From assembly GCF_018736045.1 (NCBI RefSeq), contig NZ_CP076132.1:2589501-2653500 (forward strand): a stretch of 64,000 nt of DNA, read 5' to 3'. The stretch is from Flammeovirga yaeyamensis (GTDB lineage Bacteria > Bacteroidota > Bacteroidia > Cytophagales > Flammeovirgaceae). The position numbers were made by a program, and so were the translations under genes. Shown in pieces: positions 46,800 through 58,590 of the stretch (the stretch's first letter is position 1; each line of letters opens with the position of its first letter). The notes beneath the pieces were generated by a model that was not told the DNA's origin, made no database searches, and worked only from the letters and a program-made list of their open reading frames with translations.

Positions 46800-46852
46800 T
46801 TTATTTTTGTTATCACCTCTATTTTAATATGACAAATGAAATAGGGGTTTAG

Positions 46853-46886
46853 TAAAAAAGGCAACGAATAATAATTATCCGTTGCC
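46853..46886 (-). terminator. Terminator after gyrB
   Basis: GGCAACG (46860-46866) pairs with CGTTGCC (46880-46886). On the minus strand the stem runs into a T-rich stretch (A-run at 46854-46859 on plus), as expected for an intrinsic terminator 25 bases after the gyrB stop. Confidence 0.8.
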
Positions 46887-46910
46887 CTAAGTATAATATA
46901 TGTTGTCGAA

Positions 46911-48887
<1,977 letters not shown>

Positions 48888-48924
48888 TTACACTCAAATA
48901 CAACAAGAAAAACAGTTCGAGTGC

Positions 48925-50265
48925 TTACTTGCTTGCATTCAAGGTGTTTAATCTTCTTTTGGATTCCGCATCTATACTGTTTTTGTAAGGATGTTTAGGA
49001 TAGTTTAAAGCTTTCTGATAATATCTTACAGCATTGTGTTTATCATTTAAGCCTTCATAAAGAATACCTAGATTTAAAGCTGCATTTGCTGGATAATAGA
49101 CCTTTGGTTTATCTCCTTCAAATTTTAGCACCTCAAGATAACATTTTATTGCTAAAGTTGTATCATTTATTGCCTGATTTGATCGACCTAAACGATAATA
49201 ATATTCTAATTTGTCTACTTGAGGTAATGTATCTATTGTTACCTGCTGAAGAACCTCTAACGATCGATCATATTTTCCACCGTCAAAGAGTATTCTTGAC
49301 TTCGTAATCCATTGATTTGGATAGGGGGGATTGCTTACAAAATTCAAAGCATATCTATCCAGATTCATGTAGGTTCCTCCTTCATTTAAGACACTATCTT
49401 TTAAATCTTCATTAAATGATTTATTCTCTTTTGAAAACCAATCCATGATGAGCTTTTTGTAATAAATATCCTTTACATAATCAGTTGAATAGTGATGCAA
49501 GTAGGTATTGAAATGTATATTAGCTTTTTGATATTCTTCAGCATAATAATAAGCAGTTCCCAACACATAATCATAATACCCAAACCATTTGATATCTTCA
49601 GGTAAATCAATTAATTCTTGAATAGATAATTCAGGATAATGAATTTTTATGTAGATCCACCCTAAAGCCACCTTTACATACTTATTATCAGGAAATTTCT
49701 TTTTAATTTCTTCAGCGAGTTGAAACGATTGTTCTCTTTCTTTTAAAAGGAAAGATGTTTTTAAAATTTCGGTGAGGTAAGCTTGTAAACTTATATATTC
49801 AGAAGGATTGTTTTTGGCTTCACTGATATATTTTTCTTGTAAAGCAAAATCCAAAGGACTAAAACCTAAGAAATTTCTGAGCCAATGATACTCGTTGGGC
49901 ACTTCACTTATTGCAATAGAAATGATGGCTGCATTTAATTTCGAAATGATATCTGTCGAATCGATCTCAATTTTCTTTATTGAGGATTGATAGCTCTTTT
50001 TTAAGTCCCAATAAGCCCTCCAGTAATTTCCTTTTTTGATTTCCACTAACCCTTTAATCAGAAGAAGATTATCTGAATACAACCGATTTTTCGGATAAGA
50101 ATATGTTTTTTCATTAGGAGAAGGGGATAATAGACTACCTAAATAAGTATCAATCTCTTCTTTAGGAAATGAGGTATCCACCTTTTGGGCAATGACAAAA
50201 TCAATGTTAGAAATCAAATAAATGATAAAAAATACAGTCTTAATATGTATATTGTTTATACTCAA
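48925..50265 (-). CDS. TPR-repeat periplasmic protein
   Basis: Protein of 446 residues with a signal peptide (about 1-27, ending VIAQ), followed by a set of tetratricopeptide-like helical repeats. Clear TPR units are DYVLGTAYYYAEEYQKANIHFNTYLHHYSTD near 245, and YYRLGRSNQAINDTTLAIKCYLEVL and AALNLGILYEGLNDKHNAVRYYQKALNYPKHP near the end. It probably acts as a scaffold in the periplasm. Located 74 bases upstream of gyrB on the same strand. Confidence 0.8.
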   Translation of the reverse strand: MSINNIHIKTVFFIIYLISNIDFVIAQKVDTSFPKEEIDTYLGSLLSPSPNEKTYSYPKNRLYSDNLLLIKGLVEIKKGNYWRAYWDLKKSYQSSIKKIEIDSTDIISKLNAAIISIAISEVPNEYHWLRNFLGFSPLDFALQEKYISEAKNNPSEYISLQAYLTEILKTSFLLKEREQSFQLAEEIKKKFPDNKYVKVALGWIYIKIHYPELSIQELIDLPEDIKWFGYYDYVLGTAYYYAEEYQKANIHFNTYLHHYSTDYVKDIYYKKLIMDWFSKENKSFNEDLKDSVLNEGGTYMNLDRYALNFVSNPPYPNQWITKSRILFDGGKYDRSLEVLQQVTIDTLPQVDKLEYYYRLGRSNQAINDTTLAIKCYLEVLKFEGDKPKVYYPANAALNLGILYEGLNDKHNAVRYYQKALNYPKHPYKNSIDAESKRRLNTLNASK

Positions 50266-50413
50266 GTGTCTTAAAAAATGAATACTTTAAAAAATCGATT
50301 GATTATGTGATACATCACAAAGTTTTTTAATAACTATCATCGAAGTAAACTAAAAAAAATTGGAATCGTTATTTTTTTTAGATAATCTTGTTACTTATCA
50401 CTAATAAAAATAT

Positions 50414-50707
50414 ATGAAATTTATTGTTGAAATCATTTTACCGGAAGTTTTGGATCAAGAATTAATTGATCTATTACCATCACAATATCAAGAAATCGGT
50501 GATATGATGAATGAGGGTATTATTTCATCTTTCATGTTATCTGATAACGCACAACGTGCATGGTTAACCATGGATGCTGCATCAGAAGATGAAGTAGATA
50601 ACCTATTGGCCGCTTTTAAACTTTACGATTTTGTAGAGATGAAAATAATGGAATTAAGCATTGCTGAAATGGCGTCTCCAGCTGTTCCAACATTTTCCCT
50701 AAACTAG
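50414..50707 (+). CDS. Small muconolactone isomerase-like protein
   Basis: Protein of 97 residues, cytoplasmic. The length and strand pattern (MKFIVEIILPEVLDQELIDLLPSQYQEIGDMMNEGIISSFMLSDN...AWLTMDAASEDEVDNLLAAF) fit the ferredoxin-like fold of muconolactone isomerase-type and YciI-like proteins. Catalytic function cannot be assumed. It is divergent from the TPR gene and ends in a strong terminator, so it is a single-gene unit. Confidence 0.7.
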   Translation: MKFIVEIILPEVLDQELIDLLPSQYQEIGDMMNEGIISSFMLSDNAQRAWLTMDAASEDEVDNLLAAFKLYDFVEMKIMELSIAEMASPAVPTFSLN

Positions 50708-50730
50708 AATAATCATTATTAAAAAATACA

Positions 50731-50757
50731 AGCCATTCAAAATGAATGGCTTTTTTT
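50731..50757 (+). terminator. Intrinsic terminator
   Basis: AGCCATTCA pairs with TGAATGGCT around a 3-base loop and is followed by TTTTTT. It ends the small isomerase-like gene. Confidence 0.9.
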
Positions 50758-50840
50758 ATAGTTTTTACTCAAATCCTCAAAATTGATTTAAATTGCACGT
50801 ATTTTGCTAATCAAAAGTAAAAGACTTAAAAGATATTGTA

Positions 50841-51644
50841 ATGCAAAAGAAATTCTTATTGGGATTAAATTTTTTATTGATAACATTAACAGCATTCTCA
50901 CAAGGTGTATCTTCTAACCCCATGATTTTAAAATTAAGTGGTTATGATATGATTTATAGCGAAGAAAAGCCGGATGAAATTGAATTTCCAATGAGTGATG
51001 TAGATATAATTCCATTGGCAGGTAATAAAACTTTTGCAACTTTTAAATATCAGTCTGCAGGGAAACATCCTAACAATCAACAAATTTTACAGACATATTT
51101 TGATAAGGTTAGATCTTTAAGAGGTAAGCCATTATACAAAGGAGATAATTACGGTTCTTTTCAAATTAAATCCAATACTAAAAAGTTTTGGTGTGTTATA
51201 GAAACACATGAAGGAGGAGAATCATACACAGTGACTATCATCGGTCAAGATAAGATACAAGAAGCTGAAACTGCTCAAGAGATGTTGGAGTTGTTGAAAT
51301 CCCAAGGTTCTATGGATTTATACTTCCAATTTGCAACTGGTAGTGCTACATTATCAAAAGCTTCTCAGCAAACAGTAGACGAATTAGCTAAATTATTGAA
51401 GAAATATGCTCCAAAGCTTAAATTGAGTATAGAAGGACACACCGATAATGTGGGTAGTGTTTCAGCCAATAAAAAGCTATCTTTAGATAGAGCAATTTCA
51501 GTAAAGAAACAATTGATACGAAAAGGTATTGATCCATCAAGGTTAGAAACTGTGGGATGGGGATCTGAAAGGCCGTTAGAGTCTAACGATACAGAAAAGG
51601 GTCGAACAAAAAACCGACGAGTTTCGATAAAAGCATTAAACTAG
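50841..51644 (+). CDS. OmpA family protein
   Basis: Protein of 267 residues with a signal peptide (about 1-21, ending AFSQ). The N-terminal half is a beta-rich domain of unknown type. Residues about 155-267 form an OmpA-like peptidoglycan-binding domain: FQFATGSATLSKASQQ, IEGHTDNVGSVSANKKLSLDRAISV and the Arg-rich end TEKGRTKNRRVSI. It likely links the outer membrane to the cell wall. It is followed at once by its own terminator. Confidence 0.92.
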   Translation: MQKKFLLGLNFLLITLTAFSQGVSSNPMILKLSGYDMIYSEEKPDEIEFPMSDVDIIPLAGNKTFATFKYQSAGKHPNNQQILQTYFDKVRSLRGKPLYKGDNYGSFQIKSNTKKFWCVIETHEGGESYTVTIIGQDKIQEAETAQEMLELLKSQGSMDLYFQFATGSATLSKASQQTVDELAKLLKKYAPKLKLSIEGHTDNVGSVSANKKLSLDRAISVKKQLIRKGIDPSRLETVGWGSERPLESNDTEKGRTKNRRVSIKALN

Positions 51645-51654
51645 ATATATTTGC

Positions 51655-51685
51655 AACCGACAAAAATTATTTTGTCGGTTTTTTT
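51655..51685 (+). terminator. Intrinsic terminator
   Basis: AACCGACAAAA (51655-51665) pairs with TTTTGTCGGTT (51670-51680) and is followed by TTTTT. It ends the OmpA-family gene. It lies within the region that a longer frame of the next gene would translate, so it also fixes the start of that gene at 51690. Confidence 0.9.
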
Positions 51686-51689
51686 AGCT

Positions 51690-52685
51690 ATGAAGAATAT
51701 ATTTTACGCACTGATTTTATTATCTACATTCTCTTGTATCCAAGAGAACAAAAGAAATACTTCCTTTATAAAAGGGAGAGATGCTTTAAAGCAAAAGGAG
51801 TATCAAAAAGCGGTTACACAGTTAGAGATGAGTATCCAACAGGATAGTACATTCTCAGATGCTTGGAACAATTTGGGTGTGGCTTATTTTGCATTGAATA
51901 ATCACGAAGAGGCTGAAAAAGCGTATCAAAATGCTATTTATCATGACTCGTGTTTCACAGATGCTTATCATAATTTAGCCAATCTTCATTACACAAAAGA
52001 AAATACGCAAAATGCCATTGATTTTTTGGATAGAGGATTAGAATGTGAGCCAGATAATCATAAACTATTATTAAATAGAGCAACACTCTATCAAGACTTA
52101 GAGTCATTTGATAACGCACTGAAAGATCTTCATACCTTAAGAACATCTACAACAAATAATGATGTGTTATATACTAATTTAGGTTATACCTATTATAAAC
52201 TAAATCAATTGGACTCGGCATTCCACTATTCTTTAATGGCTGTTGAAATCAACGAGTTGAGACATGAAGCTTATAATAATTTAGGTATGATCTCCATGAA
52301 GAAAGATCGTTTGATAGAAGCATCAAAGTATTTTAAAAAGGCAGTATCTATGTCTTCAACTAATTCGATGTACCGATATAACCTTGGAGAATCTTACTTT
52401 CTAAATAAACAATTTGATAAAGCGAAAGAGTCTTTCAATATGGCCTTATATTATAATGAACAAGATTATAAACTAAGTCCTACGATAATAGCAAATACAC
52501 TCATCTTAGATAAAGAGTACTCATCACAAGAACTTTTTAATAACTCAAGTGTTAATGAGATATTAGAGAATGTCTACGAAAACTTGAAATTAGTAGGACA
52601 TAAATCAACATTTTGTCAATTTTTAAGTAGCATTCAAGAAAAAAAATATAAATTTGAAGATAGTATTTATCAAAAATGTAAATAA
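51690..52685 (+). CDS. TPR-repeat lipoprotein
   Basis: Protein of 331 residues from the ATG at 51690. The start gives a lipoprotein signal with lipobox ending at Cys16 (STFSC). The body holds six or more TPR units: AVTQLEMSIQQDSTFSDAWNNLGVAYFALNNHEEAEKAYQNAI, and others around 75, 110, 140, 180 and 215. It is probably a periplasm-facing scaffold, with partners unknown. An upstream in-frame start at 51651 is rejected because it lies inside the preceding terminator. Confidence 0.88.
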   Translation: MKNIFYALILLSTFSCIQENKRNTSFIKGRDALKQKEYQKAVTQLEMSIQQDSTFSDAWNNLGVAYFALNNHEEAEKAYQNAIYHDSCFTDAYHNLANLHYTKENTQNAIDFLDRGLECEPDNHKLLLNRATLYQDLESFDNALKDLHTLRTSTTNNDVLYTNLGYTYYKLNQLDSAFHYSLMAVEINELRHEAYNNLGMISMKKDRLIEASKYFKKAVSMSSTNSMYRYNLGESYFLNKQFDKAKESFNMALYYNEQDYKLSPTIIANTLILDKEYSSQELFNNSSVNEILENVYENLKLVGHKSTFCQFLSSIQEKKYKFEDSIYQKCK

Positions 52686-52773
52686 GTTTTTTACATTTAT
52701 TGATGAATAGAGTTTGAGAGGATGTAAATCTTTAATTATAATCAAACGCTAACAAAACTGAAATTATTACCAT

Positions 52774-53550
52774 ATGGAATATCAAAATCTTCTTTTAGAG
52801 AAAAATGAAGGTTTGCTTGTTGTCACAATCAACAGAGAAAGTAAGCTTAACGCACTAAATGGAAAAACTTTAGAAGAGTTAAAAAGTGCTTTCGAAATGG
52901 CTTATGATGAACAAGACATAAGAGCAGTAATTATCACGGGAAAGGGTGAGAAAGCTTTTGTTGCAGGTGCAGATATTTCAGAGTTTAAAGACCTGAATGA
53001 ACTAAATGCAAGAAAGTTTTCTGAGGAAGGACAAGAAATCTTTAATGGTATAGAAGCATGTCCTAAACCTGTAATTGCAGCTGTAAATGGTTTTGCTTTA
53101 GGCGGAGGTTGTGAACTATCCATGGCTTGCCATATTCGTGTGGCCTCAGATAATGCAAAATTCGGTTTACCAGAAGTCTCTTTAGGTATAATTCCAGGTT
53201 ATGGAGGAACTCAACGTTTACCACAATTAGTTGGAAAGGGTATCGCTAATGAACTAATTTTTACAGGTGATATGATTTCTGCTCAAAGAGCATATGAAAT
53301 TGGTTTGGTAAACCATGTGGTCCCTCAAGAAGAATTGATGGATAAAGCAAAGTCCTTAGCCAATAAGATCTTAGCAAAAGCACCTTTAGCTATCGCTCAT
53401 GCAATTGATTGTGTAAATGCATCAACAAAAAATGAAGCAGGTTATCAATCGGAAGCCAATGCGTTTGCTAGTGCAATTAAAACGGAAGATTTTACGGAAG
53501 GTACTACTGCCTTTTTAGAAAAAAGAAAACCTAACTTCCAAGGGAAGTAA
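52774..53550 (+). CDS. Enoyl-CoA hydratase/isomerase family protein
   Basis: Protein of 258 residues of the crotonase superfamily. The oxyanion region AVNGFALGGGCELSMACHIRVAS and GLPEVSLGIIPGYGGTQRLPQLVG are present, with both catalytic glutamates of hydratase-type crotonases (Glu in GGGCELSM and in LPEVSLG). The early motif AFVAGADISEF is also intact. It fits a short-chain enoyl-CoA hydratase in fatty-acid or amino-acid breakdown. It is followed by a terminator and so is transcribed alone. Confidence 0.93.
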   Translation: MEYQNLLLEKNEGLLVVTINRESKLNALNGKTLEELKSAFEMAYDEQDIRAVIITGKGEKAFVAGADISEFKDLNELNARKFSEEGQEIFNGIEACPKPVIAAVNGFALGGGCELSMACHIRVASDNAKFGLPEVSLGIIPGYGGTQRLPQLVGKGIANELIFTGDMISAQRAYEIGLVNHVVPQEELMDKAKSLANKILAKAPLAIAHAIDCVNASTKNEAGYQSEANAFASAIKTEDFTEGTTAFLEKRKPNFQGK

Positions 53551-53571
53551 CTTAATAAAATATTGAAATAG

Positions 53572-53608
53572 ACCTCTTTGTATGATTTATTTGTGCAAAG
53601 AGGTTTTT
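53572..53608 (+). terminator. Intrinsic terminator
   Basis: ACCTCTTTG (53572-53580) pairs with CAAAGAGGT (53596-53604), followed by TTTT. It ends the enoyl-CoA hydratase gene and precedes the true start of the flippase gene at 53620. Confidence 0.88.
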
Positions 53609-53619
53609 CTATTCTAAGA

Positions 53620-55128
53620 ATGTTTAAAAGATTATTATCTGATACAATAATATATGGACTAACAACCATCCTTATGAGGTTGATTAACTACTTGTTAGTC
53701 CCCATCCATACTAAGGTTTTCAGTCCTGACGATTTTGGTATTCTATCTTTATTTTATTCTTATGCTGTTCTATTTAATGTGATCTATACTTATGGTATGG
53801 AGACTACTTATTTTAGATTTGCTACCAAAGACAAGGAGAATAAAGATAAAGTATTCTCAAAAGTATTATCCTCAGTAATTATTACGTCAGTTCTATTCTC
53901 TGGGATATTATGGATATGTACTCCATACATATCTACGTATTTAGACTATGATAACTCCTCCACTTTCGTAAAAGTATTTGCTACTTTATTTGCGGTAGAC
54001 GCCATATTAGCAATACCTTTTGCAAGCCTTAGAGTAGAGGGTAAAGCCAAACGATTTGCGATTCTAAAAATAATTGAAGTACTGTTAACAGTAGGGCTAA
54101 ATTATTTATTCTTAGTCATATTTAATGATCTATATGCTGCTGCAGAACCAACAAGTTTATTGGGTCAATATTATGATCCTGAATTTGGATTAGGTTATTC
54201 ATTTGTAGCCAACTTGATTTCAAAAGTCAGCATTCTAATATTATTATCTGATAAAATCCTAAAGGTTAAACTCCAATGGTCTTGGAAGTCGATGAAACCT
54301 TATTATAAATATGGTTTCCCATTACTTTTTTCAGGTTTAGCATTCGCTGTAAATGAAGTTTTCGATAGAATATTGATTCCAATTTTATTACCAAAAGATT
54401 TTTATGCTTTTGGTGATGCTGAATATGCTTTGGGTGTTTATTCAGCTTGCTACAAACTCTCAATTTTTGTAACATTTACGGTACAAGCCTACAAATACGC
54501 TGCGGAGCCATTCTTTTTTAATCAGGCAAATTCAAAAGATTCTCCAAAAGTTTTTGCCAACATCATGTATTACTTTGTCATAGTATTAATGCTTATGGTA
54601 GTAGGTGTAACTGCTAATTTAGAATGGTTGGCTTCTATTTTTATCAGACAAAAAGAATATTTAATCGGATTGCCTGTGGTGCCAATACTTTTAATGGCAA
54701 ACATCTTTTTAGGAATGTACTATAACTTATCTGTTTGGTTTAAAGTCACAGATAATACAAAATATGGTGCTATCATTAGTTTCATAGGAGCAGGAATTAC
54801 ATTAACGCTAAACTTTATATTAATTCCACTTTTAGGTTTTTATGGAAGTGCAATAGCCACATTTGTCTGTTACTTCAGTATGATGGTAATTGCATATCTT
54901 TTAGGAAATAAATATTATCCCATCCCATATAATGTAAAAATGATCTCATTTTATTTGATTTTGGGAGGAGCGTTTTTAGTTTTGTTTTTTAATTTGCCAA
55001 AACAAGAATTTTGGCCACAGCTGATTACTCAGAATGTATTGTTTATCGGATTTATAATCATTATCGCAATTTCTGAGAGAAATTTTTTAAAACGAGTATT
55101 TGGTAATCGAGAGAATACAACGAAATAA
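53620..55128 (+). CDS. Polysaccharide flippase (Wzx/MVF-like)
   Basis: Protein of 502 residues from the ATG at 53620, starting [20 protein letters not shown]. It has about 12-14 transmembrane helices (for example near 30, 70, 105 and 140). Family hallmarks are the [16 protein letters not shown] loop after the first helix and the pattern of long polytopic segments. It probably moves lipid-linked sugar across the inner membrane for a surface polysaccharide. Its stop overlaps the dUTPase start (ATAATG), so it is coupled to the next gene. A TTG start at 53578 lies inside the terminator and is rejected. Confidence 0.9.
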   Translation: MFKRLLSDTIIYGLTTILMRLINYLLVPIHTKVFSPDDFGILSLFYSYAVLFNVIYTYGMETTYFRFATKDKENKDKVFSKVLSSVIITSVLFSGILWICTPYISTYLDYDNSSTFVKVFATLFAVDAILAIPFASLRVEGKAKRFAILKIIEVLLTVGLNYLFLVIFNDLYAAAEPTSLLGQYYDPEFGLGYSFVANLISKVSILILLSDKILKVKLQWSWKSMKPYYKYGFPLLFSGLAFAVNEVFDRILIPILLPKDFYAFGDAEYALGVYSACYKLSIFVTFTVQAYKYAAEPFFFNQANSKDSPKVFANIMYYFVIVLMLMVVGVTANLEWLASIFIRQKEYLIGLPVVPILLMANIFLGMYYNLSVWFKVTDNTKYGAIISFIGAGITLTLNFILIPLLGFYGSAIATFVCYFSMMVIAYLLGNKYYPIPYNVKMISFYLILGGAFLVLFFNLPKQEFWPQLITQNVLFIGFIIIIAISERNFLKRVFGNRENTTK

Positions 55129-55562
55129 TGGAAATAAAAGTAATAAATAAAGGGCACCACGCTTTGCCTGAATATCAAACAATTGCTTCCGCTGGTTTAG
55201 ATTTAAGAGCAGTGCTTGAGGAATCTATCATTTTAAAACCCCTAGAAAGAAAGTTAATTCCTACTGGTTTATACATTGAGCTACCAGTTGGTTTTGAGGC
55301 ACAAGTAAGACCAAGAAGTGGTTTGGCATTCAAACATGGTCTAACAGTACTAAATTCCCCTGGTACGATTGATGCTGACTATAGAGGTGAAGTAAAAGTA
55401 TTATTAGTAAATCTATCTAATGATGACTTTAAAATCAAAGACGGCGAAAGAGTTGCTCAAATGGTCGTTGCTAAACATGAAACTGTAGAATGGGTTCCAG
55501 TAGAAGAATTATCTGATACTGAAAGAGGAGCCGGTGGATACGGTAGTACAGGAAAAAAATAA
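55128..55562 (+). CDS. dut: dUTP diphosphatase (dUTPase)
   Basis: Protein of 144 residues, the usual length of the trimeric dUTPase family. All five motifs are visible: SAGLDLRA near 21, PRSGLA near 63, the [14 protein letters not shown] block near 76, the GERVAQMV segment near 105, and the C-terminal [10 protein letters not shown] that closes over the nucleotide. It hydrolyses dUTP to dUMP and pyrophosphate. It overlaps the flippase stop by one base and lies 17 bases from the nucleotidyltransferase gene. Confidence 0.97.
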   Translation: MEIKVINKGHHALPEYQTIASAGLDLRAVLEESIILKPLERKLIPTGLYIELPVGFEAQVRPRSGLAFKHGLTVLNSPGTIDADYRGEVKVLLVNLSNDDFKIKDGERVAQMVVAKHETVEWVPVEELSDTERGAGGYGSTGKK

Positions 55563-55579
55563 AAGTAAAATACTGATAT

Positions 55580-56584
55580 ATGAAAATTATTGTACCAATG
55601 GCTGGTCGTGGTTCAAGACTACGTCCACATACACTAACTACTCCAAAACCATTAGTTAAAATTGCAGGTAAACCAATCGTTCACCGTTTGGTGGAAGATT
55701 TAGCTGCTATGTCTGACGAAAAATTAGAAGAAATTGCTTTTGTAATTGGTGATTTTGGAGAAATTGTAGAAAAGGAATTAGTTGGTATTGCTGAATCATT
55801 AGGTGCAAAAGGTACTATTTATTATCAAGATGAACCTCTTGGTACTGCACACGCTATTTTATGTGCTGCAGATAGTATGGACGGTAATATTATCGTCGCT
55901 TTTGCAGATACTTTATTCAAAGCAGACTTCTCTATTGATAAGTTTGAGGATGGTATCATTTACACACAAAAGGTGGCAGACCCATCTGCATTTGGTGTAG
56001 TGAAATTAAATAACGATGGATTTATCACAGACTTTGTAGAAAAGCCTCAAGAATTCGTTTCTGATCAAGCAATTATCGGTATTTATTTCTTCAAAGAAGG
56101 AGAACGCTTAAGAGCTGAATTGCAATATTTAGTTGATAACAATATCATGAATGATGGTGAGTATCAATTAACGGGTGCATTAGAAAACTTAAAAGCGAAA
56201 GGGGCTAAATTAAAGCCTGGTACTGTAGAAGAGTGGTTAGATTGTGGTAATAAAGATGCCATCGTAAATACGAACCAAAGATATTTGACTTACATCGAAG
56301 ATCAAGAATTAGTACACGATTCTTCAGAGTTGGATAATGTAGTCTTAATATCTCCAGTTTATGTTGGAGAAAATGTACGAATCAAAAATGCAGTAGTTGG
56401 TCCATATGTATCTGTTGGGTCAAATACAATCATTGAAAACTCAGTAGTACAAAACTCAATCGTTCAAGAAGATTCTGATATTCGAAAAGTGAATATCGAA
56501 AACTCTGTAGTGGGTAACCATGTAGTATACAGAGGTCGTTCAAAAGATTTATCTATCGGTGACTTTACATCGGTAAAAGAATAA
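55580..56584 (+). CDS. Sugar-phosphate nucleotidyltransferase
   Basis: Protein of 334 residues. The N-terminal nucleotidyltransferase domain (1-245) has the signature GRGSRLRPHT, KPLVKIAGKPI and QDEPLGTAHAI. The C-terminal part (about 250-334) is a left-handed beta-helix of hexapeptide repeats (VYVGENVRIKNAVVGPYVSVGSNTIIENSVVQ). It likely makes a dTDP- or GDP-type nucleotide sugar for cell-surface glycans, but which sugar is not clear. It fits with the flippase in the same run. Ends in a strong terminator. Confidence 0.92.
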   Translation: MKIIVPMAGRGSRLRPHTLTTPKPLVKIAGKPIVHRLVEDLAAMSDEKLEEIAFVIGDFGEIVEKELVGIAESLGAKGTIYYQDEPLGTAHAILCAADSMDGNIIVAFADTLFKADFSIDKFEDGIIYTQKVADPSAFGVVKLNNDGFITDFVEKPQEFVSDQAIIGIYFFKEGERLRAELQYLVDNNIMNDGEYQLTGALENLKAKGAKLKPGTVEEWLDCGNKDAIVNTNQRYLTYIEDQELVHDSSELDNVVLISPVYVGENVRIKNAVVGPYVSVGSNTIIENSVVQNSIVQEDSDIRKVNIENSVVGNHVVYRGRSKDLSIGDFTSVKE

Positions 56585-56604
56585 GAATTCTCTTATTATA
56601 TACT

Positions 56605-56639
56605 AAAACAGCGTATAATTTTATATACGCTGTTTTTTT
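56605..56639 (+). terminator. Intrinsic terminator
   Basis: AAACAGCGTATA pairs with TATACGCTGTTT and is followed by a run of T. It ends the flippase-dut-nucleotidyltransferase unit. Confidence 0.92.
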
Positions 56640-56748
56640 CGTTTACTAATATTTGTAGATTTAGGTATCTTAATCTAATACCTGTTATATTAGGAAAGTT
56701 TATTTGGCAGAAAATGCCGTTACTACATTTTTTGGGATTTCAAGAAAT

Positions 56749-58518
56749 ATGAAAAAATACTCTTTTAGCTTAATTACCTTCACGTTGGTATTTCTTCTTG
56801 GCTTATTGTCATGTGACGTTGCTTTTGCACAAAAGAAGAAGAAAAAGAAAAAAAAGAAAAAGGCTAAAGATACTATGGTGGTCTCTATAGAAGAACCATC
56901 AAAAAAGGATTTAAGAAAAGCAGAAGAGCTATTTGTTTATGCTGTAAACGAATACTTATTAGAAGAATATAATCAGTCTATCGAGTTGTTGATGAAATGT
57001 AATACCCTAAATCCAAAAGATGATGGGATTAAATATCAAACGGCTTTAGCTTATCAAAAACTTCAAAATTATCAGAAATCTAACCAGTATGCCAAAAGAG
57101 CATTGGAATTAGATCCTAATAATAAATACTACTACAAATTAGTTGCTCAAAACTTCGAAATGCTTTCTTTATACAAAGATGCATTGGGCGTGTTAGAAGA
57201 GCAGATTAAAGTAACAGGTGATGACGAGGAAGCTTATTTCCAGATTGCCATGTTATACCTTCAAATGGGAGCACCAAGAAGTGCTATCGAATACTTTGAC
57301 ATTGGAGAAAGCAAATACGGTATTAATGATGTTATCGTAAGGCAAAAGCAAAGAATATACATCCGTTTAGGCGATTTAGATGCTGCTTTAAAAGAAGGAG
57401 AGAAATTGATAAAAGCCTATCCTGATGAATTGGAATTTAAATATTCACAGGTAAGACTTCTTTTAGGAAATAATAAAACAGATGAAGCTTTAGCTATTCT
57501 TGAACCTATTCTTGAAAATCATCCTAACGAGGGTACTGTACATTTTCTATTAGCGAATATCTACAGAAACAGAGGTGAATCGGATAAGTATTATGAAGAA
57601 CTAAAAGTAGCATTTAGCTGCAGTGATGCTCTGACAGACGAAAGCTACAATATCTTGAACGGATATTTACAGTTTACTTATAATGAAAAGAAACGTCAAG
57701 AAGCAGAAGAATTAATCAATATCGCCTTAAAAGCTCACCCTAAAGACGATAGAATTCTTTCGCTTAATGCAGACTATCTTGTTTCTCAAAAACAATATGA
57801 TGCTGCTCGTACTTTCTACATGAAATCATTAAACAAGAATCCAAACAATTTTAAGCTTTGGAAGCAGGTGATTTCAATTGATTGGGAATTGCAACAATTC
57901 GATTCAGTTGATGTACACTCAGATTTAGCGATTGAGTACTTCCCTAATCAGCCATTACTTTACTTGTATAGTGGCACAGCAAAAATGAGTAAGGAAGATT
58001 ATGAGGAAGCTGTTGTTATGTTTAACCAAGGTTTAACTGTAGTTGTTGATCCAAGCTTAAGAACAGATTTTAATGCTCAATTAGGAGATGCTTACTATAA
58101 GTTGGATGAAGTAGATAAAGCATTCAAAAAATATGATGAAGTTTTAAAAGTAGACCCAGTAAATGTCTATGTTTTAAATAACTATGCTTATTTCTTATCA
58201 CTTAGAAAAGAAAACTTGGAAAAGGCAGAAGAGATGTCTCATCAGACGATATTAGCGGAACCGGAAAACGATACATTCCTTGATACTTATGGATGGGTTT
58301 TATTTGTTAAAGGTGATTACGAAAAATCGGCAATGCATTTAAAGAAAGCAGCAGAAATGTCGCAATCAGGTACTGTTATCGAACATTATGGTGATGTACT
58401 TTTCAAATTAGGAAAAGTGGATGAAGCTGTAAGTCAATGGGAAAAGGCTAAAGAAATTGGAGGTGAATTATCTAAACAAATTGATCAAAAGATAAGTCAG
58501 AAAAAATACATCGAATAA
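56749..58518 (+). CDS. TPR-repeat secreted protein with poly-lysine after the signal
   Basis: Protein of 589 residues from the ATG at 56749. The signal peptide (about 1-27, ending AFAQ) is immediately followed by ten lysines (AQ then K x10, AKDTM). The rest is TPR-like repeats over the full length, for example YQTALAYQKLQNYQKSNQYAKRALELDPNNKYYYKL, and near the end LNNYAYFLSLRKENLEKAEEMSHQTILAEPENDTFLDTYGWVLF. A start at 56704 (TTG) is possible but is less fitting. It is probably a periplasmic scaffold. The basic run beside the signal is unusual. Confidence 0.85.
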   Translation: MKKYSFSLITFTLVFLLGLLSCDVAFAQKKKKKKKKKKAKDTMVVSIEEPSKKDLRKAEELFVYAVNEYLLEEYNQSIELLMKCNTLNPKDDGIKYQTALAYQKLQNYQKSNQYAKRALELDPNNKYYYKLVAQNFEMLSLYKDALGVLEEQIKVTGDDEEAYFQIAMLYLQMGAPRSAIEYFDIGESKYGINDVIVRQKQRIYIRLGDLDAALKEGEKLIKAYPDELEFKYSQVRLLLGNNKTDEALAILEPILENHPNEGTVHFLLANIYRNRGESDKYYEELKVAFSCSDALTDESYNILNGYLQFTYNEKKRQEAEELINIALKAHPKDDRILSLNADYLVSQKQYDAARTFYMKSLNKNPNNFKLWKQVISIDWELQQFDSVDVHSDLAIEYFPNQPLLYLYSGTAKMSKEDYEEAVVMFNQGLTVVVDPSLRTDFNAQLGDAYYKLDEVDKAFKKYDEVLKVDPVNVYVLNNYAYFLSLRKENLEKAEEMSHQTILAEPENDTFLDTYGWVLFVKGDYEKSAMHLKKAAEMSQSGTVIEHYGDVLFKLGKVDEAVSQWEKAKEIGGELSKQIDQKISQKKYIE

Positions 58519-58554
58519 AAGGTCTTATCTTATATCTTAAAAAAAATATATTTG

Positions 58555-58590
58555 AAATCATCCATAAGAATAAAATTTTATGGATGATTT
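58555..58590. terminator. Bidirectional terminator between convergent genes
   Basis: AAATCATCCATA pairs with TATGGATGATTT around a short AT-rich loop. It lies between the plus-strand TPR gene and the minus-strand gene that ends at 58578 (the hairpin overlaps that stop) and serves both. Confidence 0.75.

Noticed and set aside
51651-51689. Longer TPR lipoprotein starting at 51651
   Set aside because: The extension is inside the terminator hairpin of the OmpA-family gene; from 51690 a proper lipoprotein signal begins.
53578-53619. Longer flippase starting at TTG 53578
   Set aside because: The extension lies inside the terminator of the enoyl-CoA hydratase gene.
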